From positions 1 through 44,663 of the forward strand of contig CALXHO010000014.1 of NCBI GenBank assembly GCA_944388125.1: 44,663 nucleotides of DNA, in the 5' to 3' direction. Below are positions 26,274 to 38,589 of the stretch, piece after piece; position 1 is the stretch's first letter, and every line of letters begins with the position of its first letter. A program made the position numbers and the translations under genes. The notes beneath the pieces are model-generated. The model worked only from the letters and a program-made list of their open reading frames with translations, ran no database searches and was not told the origin of the DNA. The DNA is from an uncultured Gemmiger sp. GTDB taxonomy: Bacteria; Bacillota; Clostridia; Oscillospirales; Ruminococcaceae.

Positions 26274-26348
26274 TGGTGACCCGTACGGGAATCGAACCCA
26301 TGTTACAGCCGTGAAAGGGCCGTGTCTTAACCGCTTGACCAACGGGCC
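26274..26348 (-). tRNA. tRNA-Glu (UUC)
   Basis: A full cloverleaf on the minus strand. The acceptor is GGCCCGT/ACGGGTC with one G-U pair and discriminator A, and an encoded CCA occupies 26276-26274. The anticodon loop CTTTCAC lies between CGGCC and GGCCG stems. The 3' 19 bases match the repeat at 18286-18304, making this the likely integration target. Confidence 0.96.
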
Positions 26349-26356
26349 ATATAAGA

Positions 26357-26436
26357 TACAAGATTTCGCTAAAACAGCAAGCTACTCCCCGGCCACGATT
26401 GCGGCCGGCCCCCAAGTATTTTAGCGAAATCTTGTA
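26357..26436. repeat. 18-bp perfect inverted repeat between two tRNA genes
   Basis: TACAAGATTTCGCTAAAA at 26357-26374 and its exact complement at 26419-26436. The 44-nt middle contains a second GC-rich hairpin (CCGGCC/GGCCGG). It fills nearly the whole gap between tRNA-Glu and tRNA-Met. Confidence 0.8.
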
Positions 26437-26439
26437 TAA

Positions 26440-26516
26440 TGGTAGCGGTAACTGGATTTGAACCGGTGACACTTCGGGTATGAACCGAATGCTCTAGCCA
26501 ACTGAGCTATACCGCC
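26440..26516 (-). tRNA. tRNA-Met (CAU), elongator type
   Basis: A cloverleaf on the minus strand with acceptor GGCGGTA/TACCGCT (a G-U at the first pair) and anticodon arm TTCGG-TTCATAC-CCGAA. The T-arm contains GGTTCAAATCC, and CCA is encoded at 26442-26440. It closely resembles the Bacillus elongator tRNA-Met and lacks initiator features. It could be tRNA-Ile2 if the C34 is lysidinylated, but the body argues for Met. Confidence 0.93.
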
Positions 26517-26659
26517 ATAAAATTTTCTGCACCATCAAAAGGTGCTTTATTATTATATTCAAACTTGTCCCTTGTGTCAACCCCTTTTTGATGATTTTGC
26601 GGCTGTTTTTTCCGGTTTTTTCTTCCAGAATCCAAAATCCGGGGGCTTTTTTCCTGCCG

Positions 26660-26703
26660 CAAAAAACAGAAAGGGCCGCCCACCCTTTTTCTGTGGGCGG
26701 CCC
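26660..26703 (-). terminator. Terminator after the alanine-rich protein gene
   Basis: GGGCCGCCCAC (26673-26683) pairs with GTGGGCGGCCC (26693-26703). On the minus strand it is followed by TTTCTGTTTTTT. Confidence 0.88.
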
Positions 26704-26748
26704 CGAGGCTTACAAAGGAACTGTTGAACTGTTACGGTTTTGATCCCC

Positions 26749-27393
26749 TTACAGGCCGAGGGCTGCCAGATAGGCGGCTTCCTGTGCGGCGATCTGTGCC
26801 TGATAGGCGCGGATGGAATTCAGATACGCATCGTTGCGCGCATCGGCGGCAGCCTGCAGGGCCTTGCCCTGGGCCTCGATGGCGGCATTCTGTGCCAGCT
26901 GGGCGTTGTGGGCGGCGTTGCCTGCGGCGATGATGGCTGCGGCGTCTGCGTCAGCCTTCGCCTTGGCCTGGGCGGAATATGCCTTGACGGCGTCAAGGTA
27001 TGCCTGCTCCTTGGCGGCGATCTGCGCCTGGAACACCTTGATGGCGCCCATATAGGCTTCATTCTTGGCCAGCTGTGCGTTGTGAGCAGCCTGACCGGCG
27101 GCTACGATGGCATCGTTCTGTGCCAGCTGAGCGTTATGTGCGGCCTGGCCCGCGGCGATGATGGCGGCAGCGTCTGCATCGGCTTTTGCCTTTGCCTGCG
27201 TCACATATGCGCCGACGGCCTTTAAGTACGCATCTTCCTTGGCGGCGATCTGTGCCTGATAGTCGGCCACTGCGGCGGCATAGGCCTTTTCACGGGCATC
27301 CGCCGCGGCCTGGACGGGGTTCTCGGCCAATACAGGGACGGCCAAGGCTGCAACAAGCCCCAACGTCAGCAGCAGCGAGATCAGTTTCTTCAT
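26749..27393 (-). CDS. Secreted alanine-rich helical repeat protein
   Basis: A 214-residue product with a signal peptide (MKKLISLLLTLGLVAALAVPVLA, cleavage after about residue 23). The mature part is almost wholly Ala, Gln, Asp, Lys and Tyr. Units of the type QAQIAAKExAYLxAVxAY, QAKAKADADAAAIIAAG and QAAHNAQLAQN recur. The QAQIAA unit appears three to four times and the AAG-AAHNAQLAxN unit, about 18 residues long, three times. The heptad-like spacing predicts a long solenoid or coiled coil. No cysteine, anchor motif or catalytic signature is visible, and I recognise no family. The ATG at 27393 follows GGAGG. It lies between the tRNAs and gyrA as a single-gene unit. Confidence 0.75.
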   Translation of the reverse strand: MKKLISLLLTLGLVAALAVPVLAENPVQAAADAREKAYAAAVADYQAQIAAKEDAYLKAVGAYVTQAKAKADADAAAIIAAGQAAHNAQLAQNDAIVAAGQAAHNAQLAKNEAYMGAIKVFQAQIAAKEQAYLDAVKAYSAQAKAKADADAAAIIAAGNAAHNAQLAQNAAIEAQGKALQAAADARNDAYLNSIRAYQAQIAAQEAAYLAALGL

Positions 27394-27608
27394 ACCTTGA
27401 TTACCTCCTTTATTTCCGCTCCCCTGCCCGGACGGGTTCCGGGGCGCGCGGAGCGGCTTTTTCGTTTGATTGGTGTATCTCAAGTATAGTACACAATTGT
27501 GAAAATTGCAATGGTTTCTTGGTTTCTTTTGATATATTTTTTTCACATTCTATGTATTTTTGATGGAATTTGATACACATTTTTTGAAAATTCCCGCCTT
27601 TGCCCCCT

Positions 27609-27624
27609 TTTTCCCGCGGGAAAA
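27609..27624. promoter_or_regulatory. 16-bp palindrome upstream of the alanine-rich gene
   Basis: TTTTCCCGCGGGAAAA is a perfect palindrome between the gyrA terminator and the minus-strand gene at 27393. It could be an operator. It resembles the Noc site TATTTCCCGGGAAATA but with a different centre. The rest of 27394-27628 is AT-rich and holds the promoter region of that gene. Confidence 0.35.
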
Positions 27625-27676
27625 GAAAAAAACTTCCCCGTGCTGTCCTTACCTGACAGAACACGGGGAAGTTTTG
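27625..27676 (-). terminator. Terminator after gyrA
   Basis: AACTTCCCCGTG (27631-27642) pairs with CACGGGGAAGTT (27662-27673), with an inner CTGTC/GACAG. A run of T follows on the minus strand. Confidence 0.9.
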
Positions 27677-27732
27677 CCTATTCTTTTGTGCCCGATTTAC
27701 TCGGGTATCCGGGCTTTGAGGCAGGGTGTGCC

Positions 27733-30309
<2,577 letters not shown>

Positions 30310-30365
30310 TTGTGTACCACCTTAAACTCTATCCGTGTTCGCATCTGCGTGTATTGTTGGCTTTG

Positions 30366-30630
30366 GCAGCGGAGAAACCTTCCGACCGGCTTTTGTTGGC
30401 CATCTTATGGCCAGCAGCGGAGAAACCTTCCGACCGGCCCGCAGGCCGGTATTCTTCTTTCGTCACCGAAAGAAGAACCAAGAAAGGTGCCACCGTTTCG
30501 ACGCGGTGGACGCCGACCAGGGAGCAAAGCCCCCTGGACCCCGCACAGCGGGTGTCTTTCTCCCATCACCCCACCGGCTTCTCCCCGGCCCACCTTGCGG
30601 GCCGGGGGAAAGGTTTCTCGGGGTTGCCGG
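30366..30630. repeat. gyrB-gyrA spacer: direct repeats and three-hairpin repeat copy A
   Basis: A 25-bp sequence (GCAGCGGAGAAACCTTCCGA plus CCGGC) occurs exactly at 30366-30390 and 30414-30438. Then come hairpin 1 TTCTTCTTTCG/CGAAAGAAGAA (30452-30462 with 30467-30477), linker CAAGAAA, hairpin 2 CCACCG/CGGTGG (30490-30495 with 30504-30509, loop TTTCGA), and hairpin 3 CCAGGG/CCCTGG (30517-30522 with 30532-30537). A CCCGC/GCGGG hairpin follows. The right edge (30601-30630) carries a partial inverse of the 25-mer (GAGAAACCTT). Confidence 0.75.
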
Positions 30631-30640
30631 CACATTGGCC

Positions 30641-32800
<2,160 letters not shown>

Positions 32801-33058
32801 TCACTTCACCGAGAAATGCTCCGCCCGGCCCTTCAGCGCCGCGGTGGACAGCTGGGACACATAGACGGTGTCGATGGGGAAATCGGTGACGATAAAGCTT
32901 TTGGGCAGGTCGTCGGACAGGTCGACGACGGCCCCTTCCTTCTCGGCCCGGGCGAGAAATTCATGGGTGATCCGCCCCGGCGAGGTAGTGTCCAGGTCAA
33001 AGATACCGATGATGTCCCGGGTATTCAGGATAAAATCCCGGCCTGCGTGGAGATACAT
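32801..33058 (-). CDS. remB: RemB/YaaB family (DUF370) regulator
   Basis: An 85-residue protein: MYLHAGRDFILNTRDIIGIFDLDTTS, read in parts, with DLPKSFIVTDFPIDTVYVSQLSTAAL. This is the YaaB/RemB family encoded between recF and gyrB in Bacillus, where it influences extracellular-matrix gene expression. The biochemical role in Clostridia is not established. It starts two bases after the recF stop, so it is translated from the same message. The gap to gyrB (198 bp) contains no gene. Confidence 0.92.
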   Translation of the reverse strand: MYLHAGRDFILNTRDIIGIFDLDTTSPGRITHEFLARAEKEGAVVDLSDDLPKSFIVTDFPIDTVYVSQLSTAALKGRAEHFSVK

Positions 33059-33060
33059 GC

Positions 33061-34215
33061 TTATGCTCCCTCCCTGTGGGAATCCGGCTGCTGTGCGGGC
33101 GCCGGGACCGCCGACCCGTCAAAGGGGGTCTCGGAGGTTTTGCCCCCCTGCACAAAGACCAGCTTGCCGTTGGTGCGGGCAAAGGCGGCGGAGTCGCAGG
33201 TGGTGACAAAGGTCTGCTTGTCCTCGATGCGGGTGAGCAGATAGGCCTGGCGGCTGTCGTCCAGCTCACTGAGCACGTCGTCCAGAAGCATCACCGGATG
33301 CTCCCCCAAGATCTCTCCCGCCACGCTGGCTTCCGCCAGTTTCAGGCTCAAAACCGCGCTGCGCTGCTGGCCCTGGCTGCCGTAGATCCGCCCGGGCTGG
33401 CCGTCGATGTCGATCTCGATGTCCTCCCGGTGGGGGCCCGCCAGGCAGAACCCCGCCCGGAGCTCGGCGTTTCGCACCTCGTTGAGTTTCTTTGCCAGGG
33501 CGGCGGCTTCGGGCTCACAGCTGGGCTGGTAGCGCACGGTCAGCGTCTCCGCCCCGCTGGAAATGTCCCGGTAGTTCTGGGCCGCCGCGGGGGCCAGCCG
33601 TTCCAGGTAGGCCGCCCGCCGCGCCATCAGGTCGGCGCCGCAGCGGGACAACGCCTCGTTGAAGGTGTCCAGCATCATGCCGGCCCCCGGGGTGATGTCG
33701 TAGGCCTTGAGCAGGGCGTTTTTCTGGGCCACGGTCCGGGCATAGCGGCGCAGGGCGGTGAGATACCCGGGGTACAGCTGGCAGAGTGCCGCGTCCAGAA
33801 ACCGCCGCCGGCCCTCCGGCCCGCCCTTGACGAGACTCAGATGGTTGGGGTCGAACACCACAGCGGTGAAGGTCCCCGCCACGCTGGCCGCCCGGCCCCG
33901 GTCCACCCCGTTCAAGCGGGCAGTGCGCCCGGGGCGCTTGGTGTCCCGGCCGCCTACGGTGAGGCGCAGGGTCTGGTCCCGGTCCCCCGCCGTGAAGTCC
34001 GCCTCCAGCACCGCAAAAGGCGCCCCGCGGCGGATGAGCTCGGCATCCTTGGAGCCCCGGAAGCTCTTGCCCCCGGTGAGCAGCCAGATGCTCTCCAAAA
34101 GATTGGTCTTGCCCTGGCCGTTGGGCCCGCAGATCACCGTCAGAACGGGCGAGGGCGTCAGTTCCGCCGATTCCAGATTGCGGAGGTTCTCTACTTTCAG
34201 GCTGTTCAGGCGCAT
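33061..34215 (-). CDS. recF: DNA replication and repair protein RecF
   Basis: A 384-residue SMC-like ATPase that helps load RecA at gaps with RecO and RecR. The N-terminus [15 protein letters not shown] is typical. Walker A GPNGQGKTN spans residues 30-38, the ABC signature region is IYGSQGQQRSAVLSLKLAEA, and Walker B is MLLDDVLSELDDSR. ATG 34215 overlaps the preceding yaaA stop by one base (TGATG), implying coupled translation. The reading frame continues upstream without homology. The last 15 residues are a variable tail. Confidence 0.97.
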   Translation of the reverse strand: MRLNSLKVENLRNLESAELTPSPVLTVICGPNGQGKTNLLESIWLLTGGKSFRGSKDAELIRRGAPFAVLEADFTAGDRDQTLRLTVGGRDTKRPGRTARLNGVDRGRAASVAGTFTAVVFDPNHLSLVKGGPEGRRRFLDAALCQLYPGYLTALRRYARTVAQKNALLKAYDITPGAGMMLDTFNEALSRCGADLMARRAAYLERLAPAAAQNYRDISSGAETLTVRYQPSCEPEAAALAKKLNEVRNAELRAGFCLAGPHREDIEIDIDGQPGRIYGSQGQQRSAVLSLKLAEASVAGEILGEHPVMLLDDVLSELDDSRQAYLLTRIEDKQTFVTTCDSAAFARTNGKLVFVQGGKTSETPFDGSAVPAPAQQPDSHREGA

Positions 34216-34469
34216 CAGCGGCCCTCCGCGACCCGCAGGCTGCGGCCGTCCAGCGTCACCACGTCCCCGGGCACGCATTTTTTGCCCCGCATGGTGCAGA
34301 CTTCGCCGTTCAGGGCCACGTCCCCGCCCTGGATGCGCTCCTTGGCCTCGCCGCCGGTCTCGCACCAGCCGCAGAACTTGAGCAGTGCTTCCAGCTTGAT
34401 GAAATCGGTGTGGATGCGCACCGTCTCAATGGAAGTATTGGAAATATTTTCCTTGCCAGTATTTTCCAT
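34215..34469 (-). CDS. yaaA: S4-domain RNA-binding protein YaaA
   Basis: An 84-residue protein of one S4 fold: [36 protein letters not shown], given in pieces, with PGDVV at the end. In Firmicutes this gene sits between dnaN and recF as here, and it is thought to bind RNA or ribosomes. Its stop overlaps the recF start. It starts 19 bp after dnaN, within the same operon. Confidence 0.93.
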   Translation of the reverse strand: MENTGKENISNTSIETVRIHTDFIKLEALLKFCGWCETGGEAKERIQGGDVALNGEVCTMRGKKCVPGDVVTLDGRSLRVAEGR

Positions 34470-34487
34470 GATAACCAGTACCCCCGA

Positions 34488-35594
34488 TCACTCGTTCTTG
34501 AAGCGGACGGGCAGCACCAGATAGATAAAGTCCTTGCCCTCCACCGGCAGCATCTTGACGGGGCTTAAGGGGCCGTTGATCTCCAGCACCACCTGCTCGG
34601 AGCGGGAGTTGCGCAGGGCTTCCAGCATATAGCGGTTGTTGAAGCCGATCTCCACGCTGTCGCCCTCCATCTTTTCGGGCGGGAACTCGTCCACCACCTT
34701 GCCCAGGGCAGTCTGACAGCGCACCGTGATTTTATCGGGGGCAAAGCTGATGCGCAGGGGGTTTTTCAGCCGCTCGGTGATGATGAGGGAGGCGCGCTCA
34801 ATGGTATTGATGAACTGCTTGCACTCCACCGTCACCCGGGTGCGGCAGCCGTCGGGGATGACGCTCTTGTAATTGAGGAACTCGCCCTCGATCAGGCGGC
34901 TCATGATGGTGTAGCCGTTGGTCGTAAAGACGACATACCGACGGTTTGCGTCGATCTTGATGTCGTCGTCCCCGCTGCCCATGATCTTCAGCAGTTCCTG
35001 CAGGGTCTTTGCGGGGATGATGATGCGGATATCGCGGGTGCACTCCACGTCCCGCTGGATGATGGCCAGACGGTAGCCGTCCAGGGCCACGATGGTCAGG
35101 CTGCCCGGCTCAATGACGAAGAGCTCGCCGGTGTGGGCGGGCTTTTTGTCGTCCTGGGAGACCGCGTAGATGGTCTTTTCGATCATTTCACGCAGCATCG
35201 AGCATTTTACCGTCATGGTATTCTCGGCGCCGGGGTTGGGGAGGGTGGGATACTCCCCGGCCATCATGGCGGGGATCTCAAATTCGGCCACGCCGCCCCG
35301 GATGGTGGCGGTGCCGTTGTCGTCCAGCTCCACATGGACGTCCCCTGCGGGCATGCGGCTGACCATGCTGCCGAAGAGCTTGGCGTCCAGCACCATCTCG
35401 CCGGGGACCAGAACGTTGCACTCAATGGTAGTAGTGATTGCCATTTCCATGTCGTAGCCGGTGAGGGTCAGAGAAAAACCCTCCGCCTTGAGGAGGATGC
35501 CCTCCAAAACGGGGATGGCCGCGCGGTTGGTGATGGCGCGGGAGACGCCCTCAATGGCGGAGGTGAGAAGAGTCTTTTCGCATTCAAATTTCAT
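34488..35594 (-). CDS. dnaN: DNA polymerase III sliding clamp (beta subunit)
   Basis: A 368-residue ring-forming clamp with three similar domains. The N-terminus MKFECEKTLLTSAIEGVSRAITNRAAIPVLEGILL and the C-terminus SPVKMLPVEGKDFIYLVLPVR (the hydrophobic cleft that binds polymerase and other partners, plus the conserved PxR end) identify it. CAGGAG lies 11 bases before ATG 35594. It follows the oriC gap after dnaA, as in most Firmicutes. Confidence 0.98.
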   Translation of the reverse strand: MKFECEKTLLTSAIEGVSRAITNRAAIPVLEGILLKAEGFSLTLTGYDMEMAITTTIECNVLVPGEMVLDAKLFGSMVSRMPAGDVHVELDDNGTATIRGGVAEFEIPAMMAGEYPTLPNPGAENTMTVKCSMLREMIEKTIYAVSQDDKKPAHTGELFVIEPGSLTIVALDGYRLAIIQRDVECTRDIRIIIPAKTLQELLKIMGSGDDDIKIDANRRYVVFTTNGYTIMSRLIEGEFLNYKSVIPDGCRTRVTVECKQFINTIERASLIITERLKNPLRISFAPDKITVRCQTALGKVVDEFPPEKMEGDSVEIGFNNRYMLEALRNSRSEQVVLEINGPLSPVKMLPVEGKDFIYLVLPVRFKNE

Positions 35595-36040
35595 AAGCTT
35601 GTCTGCTCCTGTCGTTTGCTGCCCGACTGCCCTAAAAAGGGCAGCCGTCTGGTTTCATAGAAAGGAACGCCCGTTTTATCGGCTTGCGCCTTCTGTTGAG
35701 AAGTTGTTTTTCATTTTGGAAGAAACTTTCAAAACAGATGCAGAAAACAGAGACGTTGATAGTAGTAGTAGTAGGGACCGTGGAATCTGTGGAAAAGTCC
35801 GGCAAAGCCTGTCACGGTGCGGAAAAACGGGCACGGATCCGTTTTTGACAATTTGTGGGGAAAATGTTGAAAGGGTTAAAAATCCGGGCTTTCAACTCGG
35901 ATTGTGGAAAACGAATGTTAATTGTTGAAAAATCGGTTGAAACTGTTGATACTTTTCAACAGCCCTTTTCCGATCCGGGTCTTTGGCCCGGAAACACCCT
36001 GTTTTCCTGCGATGGACAGAGCTTTTTGCCTGCCTGTCCG
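35595..36040. other. oriC: oriC with DnaA-trio unwinding module
   Basis: A gene-free 446-bp gap between dnaA and dnaN. On the + strand: an AT-rich stretch (35700-35755), five TAG trios (35760-35774), a short GC cluster (35775-35780) and the DnaA box TGTGGAAAA (35788-35796). This matches the basal unwinding system described for Bacillus oriC, in which trios on one strand are followed 3' by a GC cluster and then a DnaA box. Further boxes: TGTGGAAAA at 35903-35911, and weaker TGTGGGGAA at 35854 and TTTTCAACA at 35953-35961. It also contains the dnaN upstream region. Confidence 0.9.
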
Positions 36041-37351
36041 TCAGGTGCGGACATTTTTGATGATGTCGTCCACCGTCTCCTTGATGTGGCGGTCCCGCTG
36101 GATGTTTTCCTCCATGGTCTTGAGGCTGTACACCACGGTGGAATGATCCCGCTGGAATTCCGAACCGATGGCCTCCATGCTCATGCCGGTGATCTCCCGG
36201 ATGATGTACATGGCCATCTGGCGGGCGGTGCTCACATTGGCGTTGCGCTTTTTGCCCCGGATGTCGGCGGGCAGCACGTTGTAGGTGCGGGCCACCTCGT
36301 TGATGATCTTCTCAATGGTCACCGGGATGGGCTGGGTGTCGTTGAGGGTATCCTTGATGGCGGTCATGGTCACGCCGATGCAGGGGGCGATGCCCTCCAG
36401 CATATAGTAGGCGTTGAGCTTTTTCACCGCGCCCTCCAGCTGACGGATGTTCTGCTTGAGGTGGTTGGCGATGTACTCGGCCACGTCGTCGGGCAGGTCC
36501 AGGTTGAGAAGCTCCGCCTTGCGCTTGACGATGGCCACCCGGGTTTCGAAATCCGGCGGCTGGATGTCGGCGGTCAGGCCCCACTCAAACCGGGTGCGCA
36601 GACGCTCCTCCAGGCTCTTGATCTCCTTGGCGGGACGGTCGCAGGCCAGGACGATCTGCTTGCCGGCGTTGTGCAGCGTGTTGAAGGTGTGGAAGAACTC
36701 CTCCTGGGTAGCCTCCTTGCCGGCGATGAACTGGATATCGTCGATGAGCAGCACGTCGGCCTCCCGGTACTTCTGGCGGAACTGCTCGGTGGTGTTGGTG
36801 CGCACGGCGGTGATGATCTCGTTGGTGAACTTTTCACAGTCCACGTAGACGATGTTGAAATCGGGATGGTTTTTCTTGATCTCGATCTCGATGGCGTTGA
36901 GCAGGTGGGTCTTGCCCAGGCCGGAGGGGCCGTAGATGAACAGCGGGTTGTAGGCGCCGGAAGGGTTGGCGGCCACGGCCTGGGCCGCAGCGTAGGCAAA
37001 CTGGTTGGACGGCCCCTTGATGAAGTTTTCGAAGGTGAAGTCATACCGGCCGGAGGGCAGTTCATCCTCGGCGGAGGGCGCGGGGGCCTTTTCCGGCTCG
37101 GGCTGCGGCACCACGAACTGCACCTCGATGTCAAAGCCCAGCACCGACTTGAAGGCTTCCTTCAGGAGGGCGGTGTACCGGTCGGAGACGATCTGACGGA
37201 TAAAGTCATTGCGCACCGCGAGGGTGACGCAGTTGGAGTTTTCAAAGCTGACGGCCTTGAGTCCGCTGATGTAATACTCATAAGCGGCGTCCGCCGTGTG
37301 GACCCGGCAGTATTCCTTGGCCGCGTCCAGAACGTCGTTGAAAGAGTCCAT
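36041..37351 (-). CDS. dnaA: Chromosomal replication initiator DnaA
   Basis: A 436-residue AAA+ initiator. Domain I is the first ~85 residues, domain II a short Pro/Ala/Glu linker (VVPQPEPEKAPAPSAEDE). The AAA+ domain has GPSGLGKTH (Walker A, about 137-145), LLIDDIQFIAGKEATQEEFF (Walker B) and RLRTRFEWG (the arginine-finger region). Domain IV has the DNA-binding signature RDHSTVVYSL. ATG 37351 is chosen because GGGGAA lies seven bases upstream and it begins at the usual domain I start; the frame is open for another 24 codons. The dnaA promoter at 37400-37428 agrees. Confidence 0.97.
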   Translation of the reverse strand: MDSFNDVLDAAKEYCRVHTADAAYEYYISGLKAVSFENSNCVTLAVRNDFIRQIVSDRYTALLKEAFKSVLGFDIEVQFVVPQPEPEKAPAPSAEDELPSGRYDFTFENFIKGPSNQFAYAAAQAVAANPSGAYNPLFIYGPSGLGKTHLLNAIEIEIKKNHPDFNIVYVDCEKFTNEIITAVRTNTTEQFRQKYREADVLLIDDIQFIAGKEATQEEFFHTFNTLHNAGKQIVLACDRPAKEIKSLEERLRTRFEWGLTADIQPPDFETRVAIVKRKAELLNLDLPDDVAEYIANHLKQNIRQLEGAVKKLNAYYMLEGIAPCIGVTMTAIKDTLNDTQPIPVTIEKIINEVARTYNVLPADIRGKKRNANVSTARQMAMYIIREITGMSMEAIGSEFQRDHSTVVYSLKTMEENIQRDRHIKETVDDIIKNVRT

Positions 37352-37399
37352 TGTATTCCCCACTTCATAACGGAATTTTGCACATAACAATACGGATAT

Positions 37400-37428
37400 A
37401 GTATAGCACAAAACGCTGTACAATACAA
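37400..37428 (-). promoter_or_regulatory. dnaA promoter
   Basis: On the minus strand: TTGTAT (37428-37423), a 17-bp spacer and TATACT (37405-37400), about 45 bp before the dnaA ATG. Upstream lies a strongly AT-rich block of TA alternations (37425-37457). The remaining divergent spacer to 37752 has a TATAAT (37636-37641) that could serve the + strand gene. I see no DnaA box in it. Confidence 0.7.
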
Positions 37429-37752
37429 ATAATATATGTAATATTATATATATAAAAGGGTCAGTTGGCTTGAACAGCTGTCAAAGGGCGGATTTACACC
37501 CCAAAACAGGAGAAAATCCCGCCACTTTGCCCCTCCCCGCAGGGTGGAAAACCACCCCCTCCGGGGCGGAGGACAGGGGGAAAATCCCACCCCCCGCCCT
37601 TGCCGCTGCCTATGGCGGCGGCGGGACAATCATGCTATAATAACAGGACAGCCGCCGCGGGGCAGGTTTCCCCACGTGGCCGGGAGAGAATCGCACGTTT
37701 TCCCCGGCCGGAAGATCCGGCGGCTCTGAGCAAGACAAGGAGAACAAGGACT

Positions 37753-38589
37753 ATGAAAATACCTGCCAGAGGCTTTACCCACGGCGGCAAGTTCCATGCC
37801 GACGATGTGTTTTCCACGGCGCTGTTGCAGATCCTGCGCCCGGATATCAAGATCACCCGTGGTTTTACCGTCCCCGACAACTTTGACGGCATTGTCTACG
37901 ATGTGGGCGGCGGCATGTTCGACCACCATTCCGAACCCCGGGAGACCCGGCCCAACGGCGTGCCCTACGCGGCCTTCGGCCTTCTGTGGCGGGTGCTGGG
38001 GGCCGGACTTGTGGGGGAACATCAGGCCCGGCTGCTGGACGAGAACTTTGTCCAGCCTCTCGACCTGAACGACAACACCGGGGAGCAGAACTCCCTGTCC
38101 GACGCCATCGGCAGCTTCAACCCGGTGTGGGATTCGGGGGAGGACCCCGACGTCTGCTTCTGGAAGGCGGTGCCCTTTGCCAGGGCGGTGCTGGAAAATG
38201 AGATCGCCGCGGCCAACGCCGTCAACCGGGCCGACGCCGCCGTCCAGCGCGCCTACAAGAATTCCAGGGACGGCATTGTGGTGCTGCCCGGCTATATGCC
38301 CTGGAAAAACGGCCTGTACAAGACCGACGCCCTGTTTGTGGTCTATCCCAGCCAGCGGGGCGGATACAGCGCCCAGTGCGTCACCGACTACCGCACCCGG
38401 CGCAGCAAGGTGCCCTTCCCCGCGGCGTGGGCGGGCAAGCCGGAGGAGACCCTGCGGGAGATCTCGGGGCTGGGGCTGCGGTTCTGCCATCCCAGCCGCT
38501 TCCTGGTGACGGCGGACGACAAGGAACAGGCCATCGAGGCCTGCCGCTGGGCCCTGCGCGCCGAGGGCCGCCCGGTGGAGGGCGAATGA
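37753..38589 (+). CDS. MYG1 family protein (DHH-like metal-dependent hydrolase)
   Basis: A 278-residue MYG1/UPF0160 protein. THGGKFHADDVFSTALLQIL and VYDVGGGMFDHHSE carry the His/Asp metal-binding residues, followed by LNDNTGEQNSLSDAIGSFNP and the C-terminal SQRGGYSAQCV...FPAAWAGK and CHPSRFLVTADDKEQAIE. The human member has been described as a 3'-5' RNA exonuclease; bacterial members are uncharacterised, so an exonuclease or phosphoesterase role is an inference. ATG 37753 follows AAGGAGAACAAGG. Its stop overlaps the next start by four bases, so the pair is coupled. Confidence 0.9.
   Translation: MKIPARGFTHGGKFHADDVFSTALLQILRPDIKITRGFTVPDNFDGIVYDVGGGMFDHHSEPRETRPNGVPYAAFGLLWRVLGAGLVGEHQARLLDENFVQPLDLNDNTGEQNSLSDAIGSFNPVWDSGEDPDVCFWKAVPFARAVLENEIAAANAVNRADAAVQRAYKNSRDGIVVLPGYMPWKNGLYKTDALFVVYPSQRGGYSAQCVTDYRTRRSKVPFPAAWAGKPEETLREISGLGLRFCHPSRFLVTADDKEQAIEACRWALRAEGRPVEGE

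Larger units (their letters stand above)
18286..26293. mobile_element. Probable tRNA-Glu-associated integrated island
   Basis: Bounded by the 19-bp match to the tRNA-Glu 3' end on the left and by the intact tRNA-Glu on the right. It contains a serine recombinase, two proteins of unknown function and a restriction-modification cassette. The part from about 21.65 to 26.2 kb is visibly AT-rich against GC-rich surroundings. No conjugation or replication genes are seen, so it would be an integrative genomic island or a decayed mobilisable element. Serine recombinases more often target protein genes, so the tRNA boundary could stem from an earlier event. Confidence 0.55.

Noticed and set aside
27609-27624. 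TTTTCCCGCGGGAAAA as a Noc-binding site
   Set aside because: The Noc consensus centre is CCCGGG with flanking AT; here the centre is CCCGCGGG, which shifts the half-sites. Kept only as a palindrome.
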